From the NCBI GenBank assembly GCA_030064795.1, contig JASJEI010000179.1, positions 1 to 13,593 of the forward strand: 13,593 nt of DNA. The letters run 5' to 3'. A model generated the notes under the pieces. It was not told the DNA's origin. It worked only from the letters and a program-made list of their open reading frames with translations, and did no database searches. This stretch comes from Pleurocapsa sp. MO_226.B13 (GTDB lineage Bacteria > Cyanobacteriota > Cyanobacteriia > Cyanobacteriales > Xenococcaceae). Below are positions 1-7,209 of this stretch, piece by piece (within the stretch, counting starts at the first letter, position 1; every line of letters begins with the position of its first letter). The position numbers and the translations under genes are program-made.

Positions 1-137
1 TGTGCGCTAAATTGTTTCATCCAATAATTGTTTACATTCCGCTCTAGAAAAGAACTATCAAAGCCTTAAAAACAGTATAAGCAACATTTATATTTCAAGT
101 AGATTCTAGTTGTTTCTAATGCCGATAATTGTCGCCT

Positions 138-337
138 CTCGGAAGTTTATCCCTCTTTTGTCACTTTCGGAGACTGCGATCGCTAAAAAGCTTACATTGA
201 GATAGGTTGGTCAAATTGGTTATATTTTTTAATTCTTATTAGAAAATAAGTACGAGATCGCACTATAGAAAAGAGTTTCAGATTTTAAAAATGGCAAAAG
301 TTTTCCTAGACTGACAAAAGAGGGATTAAAAGACGAG
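138..337. repeat. imperfect inverted repeat, about 200 bp
   Basis: TCCCTCTTTTGTC at 150-162 is exactly complementary to GACAAAAGAGGGA at 313-325, and complementarity continues imperfectly outward for about another 12 bases on each side (CTCG near 138 against CGAG near 334). The interior holds a HIP1 site and no gene. The arrangement resembles a small non-autonomous palindromic element, but I could not identify target duplications, so this is only a description of the symmetry. Confidence 0.45.
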
Positions 338-381
338 ATTATAAGGCTTCCCAACTTCCGATAATTTTCCCTCATTTTTTA

Positions 382-409
382 TTGAGAATAACCCTATTAA
401 TTGAGAATA
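382..409 (+). repeat. TTGAGAATA motif pair near the left edge
   Basis: TTGAGAATA at 382-390 and 401-409, 19 bases apart. The second copy is extended to CCCTATTAATTGAGAATA (392-409), close to the 19-base units at the right edge of the window. Confidence 0.5.
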
Positions 410-470
410 CACCTCCGCTTGTTGCCAAAAATCGATAAGCGGGGTTTATCCATCCCCGAGATCAAACCTG

Positions 471-620
471 GACCAAGTCGGACAGGCTTCACGCTTTGTA
501 AGGGTTTGGTCATGATGATTTTTCGATGAGTGAGGACAAATCACCCCCTTGATTAGTATTAAATTACTACTCTATCCCCAATTTTGGGGGGTGATTTGTC
601 CAAGCCTGTCCGACTTGGTC
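471..620. repeat. nested long inverted repeat (19 + 15 bp arms)
   Basis: The outer arms, GACCAAGTCGGACAGGCTT (471-489) and its exact reverse complement (602-620), enclose inner arms GGACAAATCACCCCC (534-548) and GGGGGTGATTTGTCC (587-601). On the right the two arms abut exactly (601/602). On the left they are separated by 44 bases (490-533). The simplest reading is a perfect 34-bp inverted-repeat element whose left arm later gained a 44-bp insertion. The alternative is a transcribed long hairpin with one large bulge. The loop between the inner arms is 38 bases and AT-rich. There is no coding capacity. Confidence 0.75.
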
Positions 621-785
621 ATAGTTTATTGAAGCCCTTTTCTGTTTCTGTAAACAGCGATCGCTCTTTCCACCAAATCAGTCTTATACAGTTTGACCAG
701 ATGCTACAAGCTCGAATCATAATACTTAAATGAGCGGCAGCGAGAACTACCACCCAGATATTTCTCAATTAAACAATTAGCACTC

Positions 786-1805
786 TCAAGGCGTCGGTGC
801 TTCCTGATGTAAAAGCCCTTCCTGTTTCAGCTCCTCCCACAAGGATGGTGGAATATCAATACTCATCAAAGAGATGTTTTGCTTGACTTCACTAGGCTTA
901 ACCGCGCCTGGAATGATTGAGGAGATCGCTGGATGACCGAGGGGAAACTGAATAGCTGCCGCTGCCAAAGGCACATTATAGCGAGCACATACCATTTCAA
1001 TCTGCTTCACCTTAGACCTAATTTCTGGCGGGGCTTTCTGGTAGTTATAGAATGCCCCCTCTATGGCCCCAGTCGCCAAGATGCCCGAATTGTATGGGCC
1101 GCCCAGCAGAATGCCAATGTTCTTTTCCACGCACAGTGGCAGAAACTCATCGAGAGCCGACTGCTCCAAAAGAGTATAGCGCCCCGCAAGCAGAAAACAG
1201 TCGAAGTCGCCAGAGTTGGCAAAACGCTGACACATCTCCCATTCGTTTAAGCCACAACCAATTGCCTTAACTACACCAGAGCTGCGCAATTGCTCCAGAG
1301 CACGATATGCACCCGACATGGCTTCCGAGAAACGTTTTTCGGTCTCGTCAATAGTGCCGTGAGTCCAGACATCGACATCGTGAATCAGCAGGATGTCGAT
1401 TCGATTAGTAGCCAGGCGCTGTAAACTGTCTTCCACCTGGCGCATAACGCCGTCATAGCTGTAGTCATAGACTGGTTCAAAGGGCAGGGTGTTGCGCCAT
1501 TGACCTCGGTCAATGAGAGAAGGTTCCTGAGGCTTCAAGGTTCGACCCACTTTGGTGGAAAGCAGGAAGCTATCGCGGGGGTACTGGCGCAGTACGTGAC
1601 CGAACCGATGTTCGCTCAAACCATACCCGTAGAACGGCGAAGTATCGAACAAGCGAATGCCTTCGGAGTAGGCAGTCTCGACCGTGGCGAGTGCCTCGGA
1701 CTCTGGCAGCTGTGCGTAGAGATCGCCAAGGGGAGCCCCCCCGAAGCCGAGCTGTGTCACCGATAATGATGCTTTACCAAGCTTTCGCGTCTCGTTGAAA
1801 TTCAT
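786..1805 (-). CDS. aldo/keto reductase family oxidoreductase
   Basis: A 339-residue protein of the aldo/keto reductase superfamily: NAD(P)H-dependent, cytosolic TIM-barrel enzymes that interconvert carbonyls and alcohols. It most resembles the subgroup of D-threo-aldose 1-dehydrogenase, L-fucose dehydrogenase and pyridoxal 4-dehydrogenase; I cannot fix the substrate. The classic catalytic tetrad is visible: D54 in FDTSPFYG, Y59, K85 in STKVGR and H142 in LLIHDVD. The segment GGPYNSGIL near 234 and the C-terminal SIIPGAVKPSEV segment (about residues 295-306) fit the cofactor-binding end of the barrel. Length is normal for the family and all key residues are present, so it is probably active. 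The single plausible start is the ATG at 1805, with a weak GAG upstream. It is flanked by non-coding DNA on both sides and is not part of an operon. It is the only ordinary metabolic gene in the left third. Confidence 0.93.
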   Translation of the reverse strand: MNFNETRKLGKASLSVTQLGFGGAPLGDLYAQLPESEALATVETAYSEGIRLFDTSPFYGYGLSEHRFGHVLRQYPRDSFLLSTKVGRTLKPQEPSLIDRGQWRNTLPFEPVYDYSYDGVMRQVEDSLQRLATNRIDILLIHDVDVWTHGTIDETEKRFSEAMSGAYRALEQLRSSGVVKAIGCGLNEWEMCQRFANSGDFDCFLLAGRYTLLEQSALDEFLPLCVEKNIGILLGGPYNSGILATGAIEGAFYNYQKAPPEIRSKVKQIEMVCARYNVPLAAAAIQFPLGHPAISSIIPGAVKPSEVKQNISLMSIDIPPSLWEELKQEGLLHQEAPTP

Positions 1806-2287
1806 AAGCTCATGTACATTTAAATCGAAAAAACTAATAGCAGAAAAGAATCATCTCATTCAGCATTTATCAATCATGGTAATTAAGATACTGAGTTGAT
1901 TTCATTCTTAAAGGGAATAGTCAAATAAAATATTGGTAAAGATTCAGGTGAGGGCGAGCGCCAACTAATAAAGTATTAAACCAAAGCGATCGGCAACAAA
2001 GCCCCTTCTTACTTCTTCCTCACTTCTACCACTTACCCCAGTAGGTCTCCCTGCTAGGAACTCTATACCTCCTTCTACCCGATCCTATTCCTATTCCTGT
2101 TACCTTGTTCTTGAAAATCTGGAAATCCTGACGTAGTGCTACTTCGCTTAGTTGTAGTGCCTTGTCACGATCATGTCATTACACTGTCATTATATTTATG
2201 GTTATGCGATTGTTTTTAGCGTAGTGTTCTGTCATTACAGTAGTGCATTATCATTACGTTATCATCTATTCTTCTTACCAATGGCGA
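1806..2287. other. non-coding region with pyrimidine-rich tract
   Basis: No open frame of note. About 2004-2108 is strongly pyrimidine-biased on the + strand and built of irregular CTTCTTAC/CCTATT-type repeats, as in degenerate short tandem repeats. The 3' half (2131-2265) carries the TGTCATTA repeat array listed separately. The first roughly 60 bases are the leader of the aldo/keto reductase gene on the minus strand. Confidence 0.5.
2131..2265. repeat. array of TGTCATTA and GTAGTG direct repeats
   Basis: TGTCATTACA occurs at 2174-2183 and 2230-2239, TGTCATTA again at 2185-2192, and the variants TATCATTAC (2249-2257) and TTATCAT (2259-2265) follow. GTAGTG occurs four times, at 2133, 2154, 2221 and 2240, twice directly next to a TGTCATTA-type unit. 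Such irregular direct arrays occur as transposase end-binding sites and as replication iterons. Nothing in the window identifies the cognate protein, so the function is unknown. Direct repetition is certain; a biological role is inference. Confidence 0.5.
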
Positions 2288-2713
2288 CTAATCACTCTTT
2301 AACACCAGTCCTTCAAATGGCTTGAGGTTAACTCTCAAACTGGGTAATTTTTCTGTAGCAACAGAATGAGTAGAAGCCAGAACCTTCCAGGCTGTCTGAC
2401 GGGCGACATATGCGGAGCGGCTTGCCCTTATTATCCCGCCCTGACGGGACGAATGGGGGTATCCTTTAGGACAAGCAAGGGGCTGTGACTCGAATTCACT
2501 TCGAGTCCCTGAATGCCCCGCCCTCGAAAGGGGTTCGAGGGGCGCGCCCTCACTTAATGGCTCGAAATTATCCCCCCTAAAGAGACTTTTTTCTTCAGAC
2601 ATATTTAACAAGACCAGAATTGGGTCATCCTGCTCGGAACGAACATAGGCAAGAACCATTGGGTCTTCTCCTAATAGGGTTAATTTTCCCCTTCCTAGTT
2701 TAACTTTATTGGC
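2288..2713 (-). pseudogene. GH13 alpha-amylase-type enzyme, C-terminal remnant
   Basis: The open frame reads as the C-terminal beta-sandwich domain of a glycoside hydrolase family 13 enzyme: MVLAYVRSEQDDPILVLLNM near the start and LPSLRVNLKPFEGLVLKS at the end match that domain's usual wording. Homology continues upstream of the first ATG (2659) to about 2705 (KLTLLGEDP), and the frame is closed by a TAG at 2714-2716, so there is no real start. The (beta/alpha)8 catalytic domain is absent. About 46 residues in the middle do not fit the family; this GC-rich stretch (roughly 2400-2550) is full of short hairpins and looks like an in-frame inserted palindromic element. No function is expected. 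Truncation coincides with the edge of the inverted-repeat element at 2715. Confidence 0.7.
2401..2550. repeat. GC-rich hairpin cluster inserted in GH13 remnant
   Basis: Three or more small stem-loops stand in a row: TCCCG/CGGGA (2434-2438, 2445-2449), GACTCGA/TCGAGTC (2487-2493, 2501-2507) and CCCTCGAA/TTCGAGGG (2521-2528, 2534-2541), plus TCCT/AGGA at 2462-2471. Base composition is clearly richer in GC than the flanks. In the GH13 frame this block corresponds to the segment that does not look like the protein family, consistent with a mobile palindromic sequence that kept the frame open. The exact ends are not defined; I see no clear target duplication. Confidence 0.5.
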
Positions 2714-2714
2714 C

Positions 2715-2989
2715 TAAAGCTAAGGAAGCTACCATAAGTGCCAACTGAAACAAAGAAAGTTCCAAATTTGATTTAGGAATGAGAACTTATGAATATTTTG
2801 TCCAAGTTCGATGCAAAGATGGTATTAATTCAGCCCATTTTTTGCTCAAAAGTTCCGACACTAATTCAAAACAGAACTATTTGCTCAGTATAAAAGCGCG
2901 ATCGCTTTACTAGGATATTAATCGCTGAAAGCTAATTATAGCAAGGATATTAATCCCATTTGGCACTTATCGCAGCTTCCTTAGCTTTA
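2715..2989. mobile_element. 275-bp element with 30-bp inverted ends (MITE-like)
   Basis: The 30 bases at 2715-2744 are the reverse complement of 2960-2989 with only two mismatches. The left boundary coincides with the point where the GH13 frame stops, and the right boundary lies just before the recognisable DUF5648-type homology, so the element sits exactly between two unrelated gene remnants. Inside are a HIP1 site (2898-2905) and a 44-codon open frame (2779-2913). There is no transposase and no obvious target duplication. It could be a miniature inverted-repeat element, or an inverted duplication formed when the two remnants were joined. Confidence 0.55.
2779..2913 (+). CDS. possible 44-residue protein inside inverted-repeat element
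   Basis: ATG at 2779 opens 44 codons to TAG at 2911-2913. The peptide (MRTYEYFVQVRCKDGINSAH at its start) has an ordinary, protein-like composition and would form a short beta-rich domain, unlike most spurious frames here. I do not recognise a family with certainty. A GGA lies only two bases before the ATG, too close for a good ribosome site. It lies wholly within the 30-bp inverted ends, so it would be the element's only cargo. A random frame remains quite possible. Confidence 0.25.
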   Translation: MRTYEYFVQVRCKDGINSAHFLLKSSDTNSKQNYLLSIKARSLY

Positions 2990-3160
2990 CCCCAGGTAGG
3001 AACAGTTCCTATTTATCGCTTTTACGAACCGACTATCGGGGTACATTTCTATACTCCTAACGAAGGAGAAAAAATCTTTGTTGAAGAAAATCTCTCTAAT
3101 TATAATTATGAAGGAATAGCTTACTACGCTTTTCCGATTAGCGATACAGACAGTATCTAA
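2960..3160 (+). pseudogene. DUF5648-type domain fragment
   Basis: The frame contains VPIYRFYEPTIGVHFYTPNE and then NYNYEGIAYYAF, the signature of the DUF5648 repeat found in secreted or surface proteins (Y-R-F-Y, then H-F-Y-T, then E-G-I-A-Y-Y). Normally several such repeats follow each other or sit at the end of a long extracellular protein. Here a single copy ends at TAA 3158-3160. The only start is a TTG at 2960 inside the inverted repeat, and a TAA (2951-2953) closes the frame just upstream. There is no signal peptide. I read it as a remnant cut off at its 5' end by the 2715-2989 element. The DNA after the stop (to about 3235) may hold further decayed coding sequence in another frame. Confidence 0.6.
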
Positions 3161-3316
3161 TAGGGATTGATCTGTTTACTGGGGAATATTTGAGTTTCCG
3201 AAACGGAGAAAACAAAACTTTGTACTGGAACTAGCTTATGCTAAGGCTTTCGACGTTGTTTTTTTTTCGTTCACATTTCTTTGTTTCTCCACGTCAACTC
3301 GCATTGTAATACTCTA

Positions 3317-3329
3317 GACTTCTGAAGTC
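3317..3329. terminator. weak stem-loop followed by T run
   Basis: GACTTCTGAAGTC is a perfect palindrome, followed on the + strand by AATATTTTTTA. This has the look of a short intrinsic terminator for + strand transcription coming from the decayed region upstream, but the stem is only five or six base pairs and AT-rich. The non-coding stretch 3161-3417 otherwise holds nothing I can name. Confidence 0.25.
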
Positions 3330-3417
3330 AATATTTTTTAGTGCCGATAATTCCGTGAATCGGTCTTTCAGTGAAGTTACAAACCACCCAACCTAATTTA
3401 GTACAAAACACCAAAAT

Positions 3418-3678
3418 CTAATCTTTTCTACCTTGATTCTTGATTGAATTAAGAATAAGCTCGTCAGCTTTTCGCTCTAGCTTATCGACATCATTCATAG
3501 CTGCCGATTCTCGCATAAAAGACTCTATCTCTTCTACAGAATTGTAGTGAAACTCGTTGCCATCATGATCGAATATTTTGTCGCCAGAATTAAATGTTTT
3601 TAAGGCAAGCTGATATATCGGGTCGTTTTGCTTTTTCCATGCTTTTCGCTCCCGTCGTAGTCGAGCATTTTTTCCCAT
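3418..3678 (-). CDS. small hypothetical protein, basic N-terminus
   Basis: I do not recognise this protein. The start chosen is the ATG at 3678 (MGKNARLRRERKAWKKQNDP), because a lysine/arginine-rich MGKNA-type opening is typical of small cytosolic or nucleic-acid-associated proteins. The upstream ATG at 3720 would add a hydrophobic 14-residue leader without a ribosome site. The protein is then 86 residues: a strongly basic first 16, a mixed middle with a D-x-D-G-N-E-F segment, and an acidic-to-charged helical C-terminus. It follows the primase-like gene on the same strand after 120 bases and may be co-transcribed with it. No membrane segment or catalytic motif is visible. Confidence 0.55.
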   Translation of the reverse strand: MGKNARLRRERKAWKKQNDPIYQLALKTFNSGDKIFDHDGNEFHYNSVEEIESFMRESAAMNDVDKLERKADELILNSIKNQGRKD

Positions 3679-3798
3679 AACTACTGCTTTGACTGGTACC
3701 AGACTAATTAATAGAATCAACTTTATTCTATACGCTTGACGTTAAAATACGATTTTTCCAAGAGCTAGAGCTGGCAGTCGATTGAGAAATAAGTTTTT

Positions 3799-5958
3799 TT
3801 AGGGCGATTTTTCGTCGCGCTTCGGAATTTTAGGGTATGAACTAGACTTATCATTCATTAAACTACTTTTGCTGATATTTCCTTCATTTTTTGTGTTCTT
3901 ATGCGAGCTAGAAATTTTTTCCCCGCTCCGAATTGGAATTAAATGTTCAATCAGTACAGCAATACCGTTTAACCAATCTTGAGAATTCTGTAGAGGTTTA
4001 ATATAAACTAAAAGCTGATTGGGATTTTCTCTGATTGAGCTTGAATGATAATCTTTTCGGAGAATAACAACTTCAGTATTTGGCGGAATAGATTGAAGTT
4101 GAGAATGCTTTTCTCCTTTACGTTGAACTAGTCCACCAGTACCTCTTCCTTCATAACCTTGGTAAACAAGTTCAAGTCTTGGTATTCGCATCAAAGCATT
4201 GTAGTAAGCACATTGAAATACTTGGTAAATAAATTCAAGAAGAATAGCAGGCATCACACCCTTCATATAAGCCAAGGTGTGGACTGTTTTTTTAGGATCG
4301 AGACTGGGTATAGCTTTGAGGTGTTTTGACTTGGACTGGTTTTTACTTACTACATTTAAAGGTCTGGACTGTTGGCTATGTTGTCCATCTGAATTAGGTT
4401 TGGCTTGTAGTGGTAACTGTATTATGTTTTCTGCTTCGGCGTTCTGTGATACATCTAGAGTATCGGGTATTGCTAACTCTTTTTTTAGTTCAATTGTATT
4501 GTTTTCTGGATTAGATGATTCTGCTATATCCTCAACCGGACGTGCTGCTTCTGTTGTATCCGAGGCTTCGATTTCTTCTGCCTGTATATCGATTACTACA
4601 ATTTCTGGCGACTGTTCGGTATGGGGTGCTGGTGTTGGTTCATCTCTATGTTTTGGATGCCACAGAGGTAAGTTTTCTGGTTTTTTGAGGGTGGCATCGC
4701 TGACGCTGACACCGAATAGCTCTTTGGTGACGTTACGAATTTTAAGTTTACATTCTCCTACTTTGTTAGGTAGCCCACCTTGCTCCTGTTGGATATATTC
4801 TACTGCTTGGATTATCCGACTCTGGGCGTTGTGTTGGCGTTCAAAGTTTAGGTTAGTTTGGTTGGTGAGAGAATTTTTGATGTATTTGTAGGTTGGTCTA
4901 TCTGCCCTCAAACGAGTACAGTAGGGAAACCACTTTTTTTCGCCACAACGAGCTACTTCAGCGCATCTGCGGTCTATTTCGTGTTTATGACGGCAGTATT
5001 TGACATATCCTGGGCAGGATGTGACGGTTTCTTTGATGTAGTCGATATATTGCTGTCCTGATAGTCCGTAGAGAATTCTGCCTAGTTTGGCAATGGTTAA
5101 TAGTAAATCGTTGGTTTCACCGTTTCCTGTAAATCCTTGCTCTACTTCAAGACGGATTTTGTTAAGAAATCCTTCTTTAATTTCTCGTTGAGCGTATTCT
5201 ACTTGCTCGACAAACTCTTTATCTTCAGGGGTAGGGTTGTAAACCCGCTCAGTGTTTTTCTTAACTTTAAACCAGTCATAGGCTTCTTCTAATCTACTTT
5301 CAAGTAAGTCGGTATCATTCCCCTCTGCCGACCATTCAGCAGCAGAAATAAAGTCTTCTAAGCGATCGCTGTATGGGACATAATCTTTATCTAGAAGGTA
5401 AGAACCTTGCTGAAGGGGTAAACGGTGTCCGTTGAAGAGGCTATTGTAACGTTTTGTGTTGGGAAAGGTTTCTAATTGACCTCTTTTTATTTCTAGTCCC
5501 GCATCTTCGATTACTTTGTTCAGTACACAAGCTAATCTGAATGTATTAATGAGGCGATCGAAGAAGAAATAGAAGTGTAATCCGTAGTTAAAGCTGGATT
5601 GAACGAAGAATATTCGCGTTATGCCCCATTTTTCTAGCTCTTCTTTTAGTTTATCGAGAGATTTCTCTTGTTCTCTGGGGTCGTGGACACTGCCTAGATC
5701 GATGTCACAAAGCCCGTGTCTGGTTTTTGTACCAAAACGTAATCCTAAGATTTTTTCTGGATCGATATATTTGTACCAACACTTTTGCTCGGTAAGTTTA
5801 TATTTTTTTATAGTTTTCCAGTCTGATTCTGGGGTTTCTTTTTCGATGAAATCCCAACCATGCGGGAATAATTGGTGGAATTTCTGTCTGAGGGCATACA
5901 GGGAGAAGTGGCTGGGGTTTTGTCGATTATTATCGGAGAAAGAGCCTGAAAAAGACAC
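3799..5958 (-). CDS. archaeo-eukaryotic primase-like replication protein
   Basis: A 719-residue protein. The N-terminal part (about 30-200) carries the hallmarks of the archaeo-eukaryotic primase fold: an acidic pair D85-x-D87 in GLCDIDLGS, the S-x-x-x-x-G-L-H motif at 122-128, and LETFPNTKRYNSLFNGHRLP (162-181), which closely resembles the TOTE-type primase domain. Such domains synthesise primers or DNA from NTPs/dNTPs with metal ions. Residues 315-347 hold five cysteines (C315, C322, C332, C338, C347), a possible metal site. About 375-437 looks like a winged-helix region ending in ENLPLWHPKH. Residues 440-550 are low-complexity linker. About 555-675 is a separate globular domain I do not recognise. 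I see no helicase motifs. The start is GTG at 5958 with no clear Shine-Dalgarno. Role inferred: replication initiation of a plasmid or integrated element; a defence role is an alternative. Confidence 0.72.
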   Translation of the reverse strand: MSFSGSFSDNNRQNPSHFSLYALRQKFHQLFPHGWDFIEKETPESDWKTIKKYKLTEQKCWYKYIDPEKILGLRFGTKTRHGLCDIDLGSVHDPREQEKSLDKLKEELEKWGITRIFFVQSSFNYGLHFYFFFDRLINTFRLACVLNKVIEDAGLEIKRGQLETFPNTKRYNSLFNGHRLPLQQGSYLLDKDYVPYSDRLEDFISAAEWSAEGNDTDLLESRLEEAYDWFKVKKNTERVYNPTPEDKEFVEQVEYAQREIKEGFLNKIRLEVEQGFTGNGETNDLLLTIAKLGRILYGLSGQQYIDYIKETVTSCPGYVKYCRHKHEIDRRCAEVARCGEKKWFPYCTRLRADRPTYKYIKNSLTNQTNLNFERQHNAQSRIIQAVEYIQQEQGGLPNKVGECKLKIRNVTKELFGVSVSDATLKKPENLPLWHPKHRDEPTPAPHTEQSPEIVVIDIQAEEIEASDTTEAARPVEDIAESSNPENNTIELKKELAIPDTLDVSQNAEAENIIQLPLQAKPNSDGQHSQQSRPLNVVSKNQSKSKHLKAIPSLDPKKTVHTLAYMKGVMPAILLEFIYQVFQCAYYNALMRIPRLELVYQGYEGRGTGGLVQRKGEKHSQLQSIPPNTEVVILRKDYHSSSIRENPNQLLVYIKPLQNSQDWLNGIAVLIEHLIPIRSGEKISSSHKNTKNEGNISKSSLMNDKSSSYPKIPKRDEKSP

Positions 5959-6592
5959 GATTTTGGTTCATTAATAAGTTTTACGATTTGAAGCGATCGC
6001 ATCGTAAAGACCAATAACCGTGCTAATCTGAACTATAATTAAATCAAGCCAGCACATTATTGGTTGATATTTTTGTCGGCTAGTTATGTTTTATGGCAGT
6101 GTTCATTAGTACGTGAACGAAGTAAGGAGTCAGATTAGACCTTCTAACCGAACTTGCTAGGTGGTACTAACAAGAAATCGGGGTCAAAAATGACAAACTT
6201 ACGCAGGAGCAGAAATTAGGCAAATGGTGAAAAAAGATGCTAATTCTGCGCTTTTCTAAAACAAACGAAAACGTAAATTTCGCGATTTCTGGAAGGTGGG
6301 ATGTCCAGTTATCGCGATTTTGCGTTGGATGTTTTAGAGCGGTCGTTTCCTTATATTTAGGGCGATCGCTTCTTCATAACTCTCCAAGTAAAATCGCTTC
6401 ATTCCGAATTATCTACTATTTCGCTGCACAAAATCGAGCAGATTAAGCCGAGCTTAAAAAGAATTATTATTTTGAAGTAGCAATTGAATTTAGGTCGTAG
6501 TGTAGTGAAATACTAAAAAACAGACAGGATATGTCTTTCAAAGTTTTTTTACTGAATTGCTCACCACTTATTTATGTTAAGGAGATAAACCT
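5959..6592. other. non-coding region upstream of primase-like gene and tag
   Basis: This carries divergent upstream sequence for the primase-like gene (-) and tag (+). It has HIP1 sites at 5993 and 6362 and a 7-bp inverted repeat, TTAGTAC (6106-6112) with GTACTAA (6164-6170). A 60-codon frame at 6301-6480 (ATG, GGAAGG upstream) is broken by TAG at codon 20 and I cannot link it to a family. Otherwise I see nothing definite. Confidence 0.45.
6579..6584 (+). promoter_or_regulatory. ribosome binding site fixing the TTG start of tag
   Basis: AAGGAG lies 8 bases before the TTG at 6593. This strong site decides the non-ATG start. It also places the conserved cysteine of the encoded glycosylase at residue 4, as the family requires. 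Confidence 0.75.
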
Positions 6593-7183
6593 TTGAATCG
6601 ATGTGCTTGGGTAAAAAATGACTCCTTAGAAATTGCCTATCATGATGATGAATGGGGCGTTCCCGTAACCGATGACCGAAAGCTATTTGAATTCTTGATT
6701 CTTGAAGGCGCACAAGCGGGCTTGAGTTGGAGTACGGTTTTAAAGAAACGGGAGAACTACCGACAAGCCTTTGCTAATTTTGACCCCGAACGAGTAGCTC
6801 AATTTAACGAACAGAAACAGGAAGAACTAAAACAAAATTCTGGCATTATCCGTAATAAGCTCAAAATAGCTTCAGCAGTAACTAATGCTCGTTTATTTCT
6901 TGATATACAGGCAGAATACGGTAGTTTTGCCAGCTATATTTGGCAGTTTGTCGAGGATCGACCGATTCAAAATCACTGGAAGAATCTAAAACAAGTTCCT
7001 GCTACCAGTTCTGAATCTGATGCTATGAGTAAAGAGTTGAAGAAACGAGGGTTCAAGTTTGTTGGTTCTACTATCTGCTATGCCTTCATGCAAGCTACGG
7101 GAATGGTAAACGACCATACAACTGATTGTTTTCGCTATGAAGAAATTAGCGCGATGAAACCCGTAGTTAACGTTGAGCATTAA
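6593..7183 (+). CDS. tag: DNA-3-methyladenine glycosylase I
   Basis: A 196-residue base-excision repair enzyme that hydrolyses the N-glycosidic bond of 3-methyladenine in alkylated DNA, in the cytoplasm. The zinc-binding residues known from the E. coli enzyme are in the same places: C4, H17, H175 and C179 (DHTTDCF). The catalytic glutamate is E38 in LILEGAQAGLSW, and the helix-hairpin-helix-like region with GLSWSTVLKKRENYR and NKLKIASAVTNA is typical. The length is standard. It starts with TTG preceded by AAGGAG. It stands alone, convergent with the ADP-ribosyltransferase-like gene downstream, with only 26 bases between. It is the best preserved housekeeping-type gene in the window and needs no neighbour. 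Confidence 0.96.
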   Translation: MNRCAWVKNDSLEIAYHDDEWGVPVTDDRKLFEFLILEGAQAGLSWSTVLKKRENYRQAFANFDPERVAQFNEQKQEELKQNSGIIRNKLKIASAVTNARLFLDIQAEYGSFASYIWQFVEDRPIQNHWKNLKQVPATSSESDAMSKELKKRGFKFVGSTICYAFMQATGMVNDHTTDCFRYEEISAMKPVVNVEH

Positions 7184-7193
7184 ATAATCATCG

Positions 7194-7208
7194 CGATTTC
7201 ATAAATCG
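7194..7208. terminator. short palindrome between convergent genes
   Basis: CGATTT-CAT-AAATCG forms a perfect 6-bp stem in the 26-base gap between the ends of tag (+) and the ADP-ribosyltransferase-like gene (-). The position suits a bidirectional terminator. The stem is weak and no long T run follows, so this is tentative. Confidence 0.3.
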
Positions 7209-7209
7209 T

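Larger units (their letters stand above)
1..785. other. non-coding region rich in inverted repeats
   Basis: I see no convincing gene here. The stretch is AT-rich and contains two HIP1 octamers (176-183 and 657-664), an imperfect inverted repeat (arms about 138-162 and 313-337), a pair of TTGAGAATA motifs (382-390, 401-409), a small GC hairpin (CGGGG at 440-444 with CCCCG at 454-458) and a large nested inverted repeat (471-620). The last is described as its own entry. It lies beyond the 3' end of the aldo/keto reductase gene, so it is not that gene's promoter. Confidence 0.6.

Noticed and set aside
933..1250. + strand frames across the aldo/keto reductase gene (also 1052-1270, 1500-1766)
   Set aside because: They lie wholly opposite an intact, well-recognised enzyme gene and resemble no family.
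4277..4891. 204-codon + strand frame opposite the primase-like gene
   Set aside because: It is the antisense shadow of a protein with clear motifs; its serine/cysteine/leucine-rich composition is typical of such shadows.
6301..6480. 60-codon frame starting MSSYRDFALDVLERSFPYI, broken by TAG at codon 20, with GGAAGG before the ATG
   Set aside because: No family recognised, interrupted, and it contains a HIP1 site right after the stop; too weak to call a gene or pseudogene. The overlapping 6237-6446 frame is no better.
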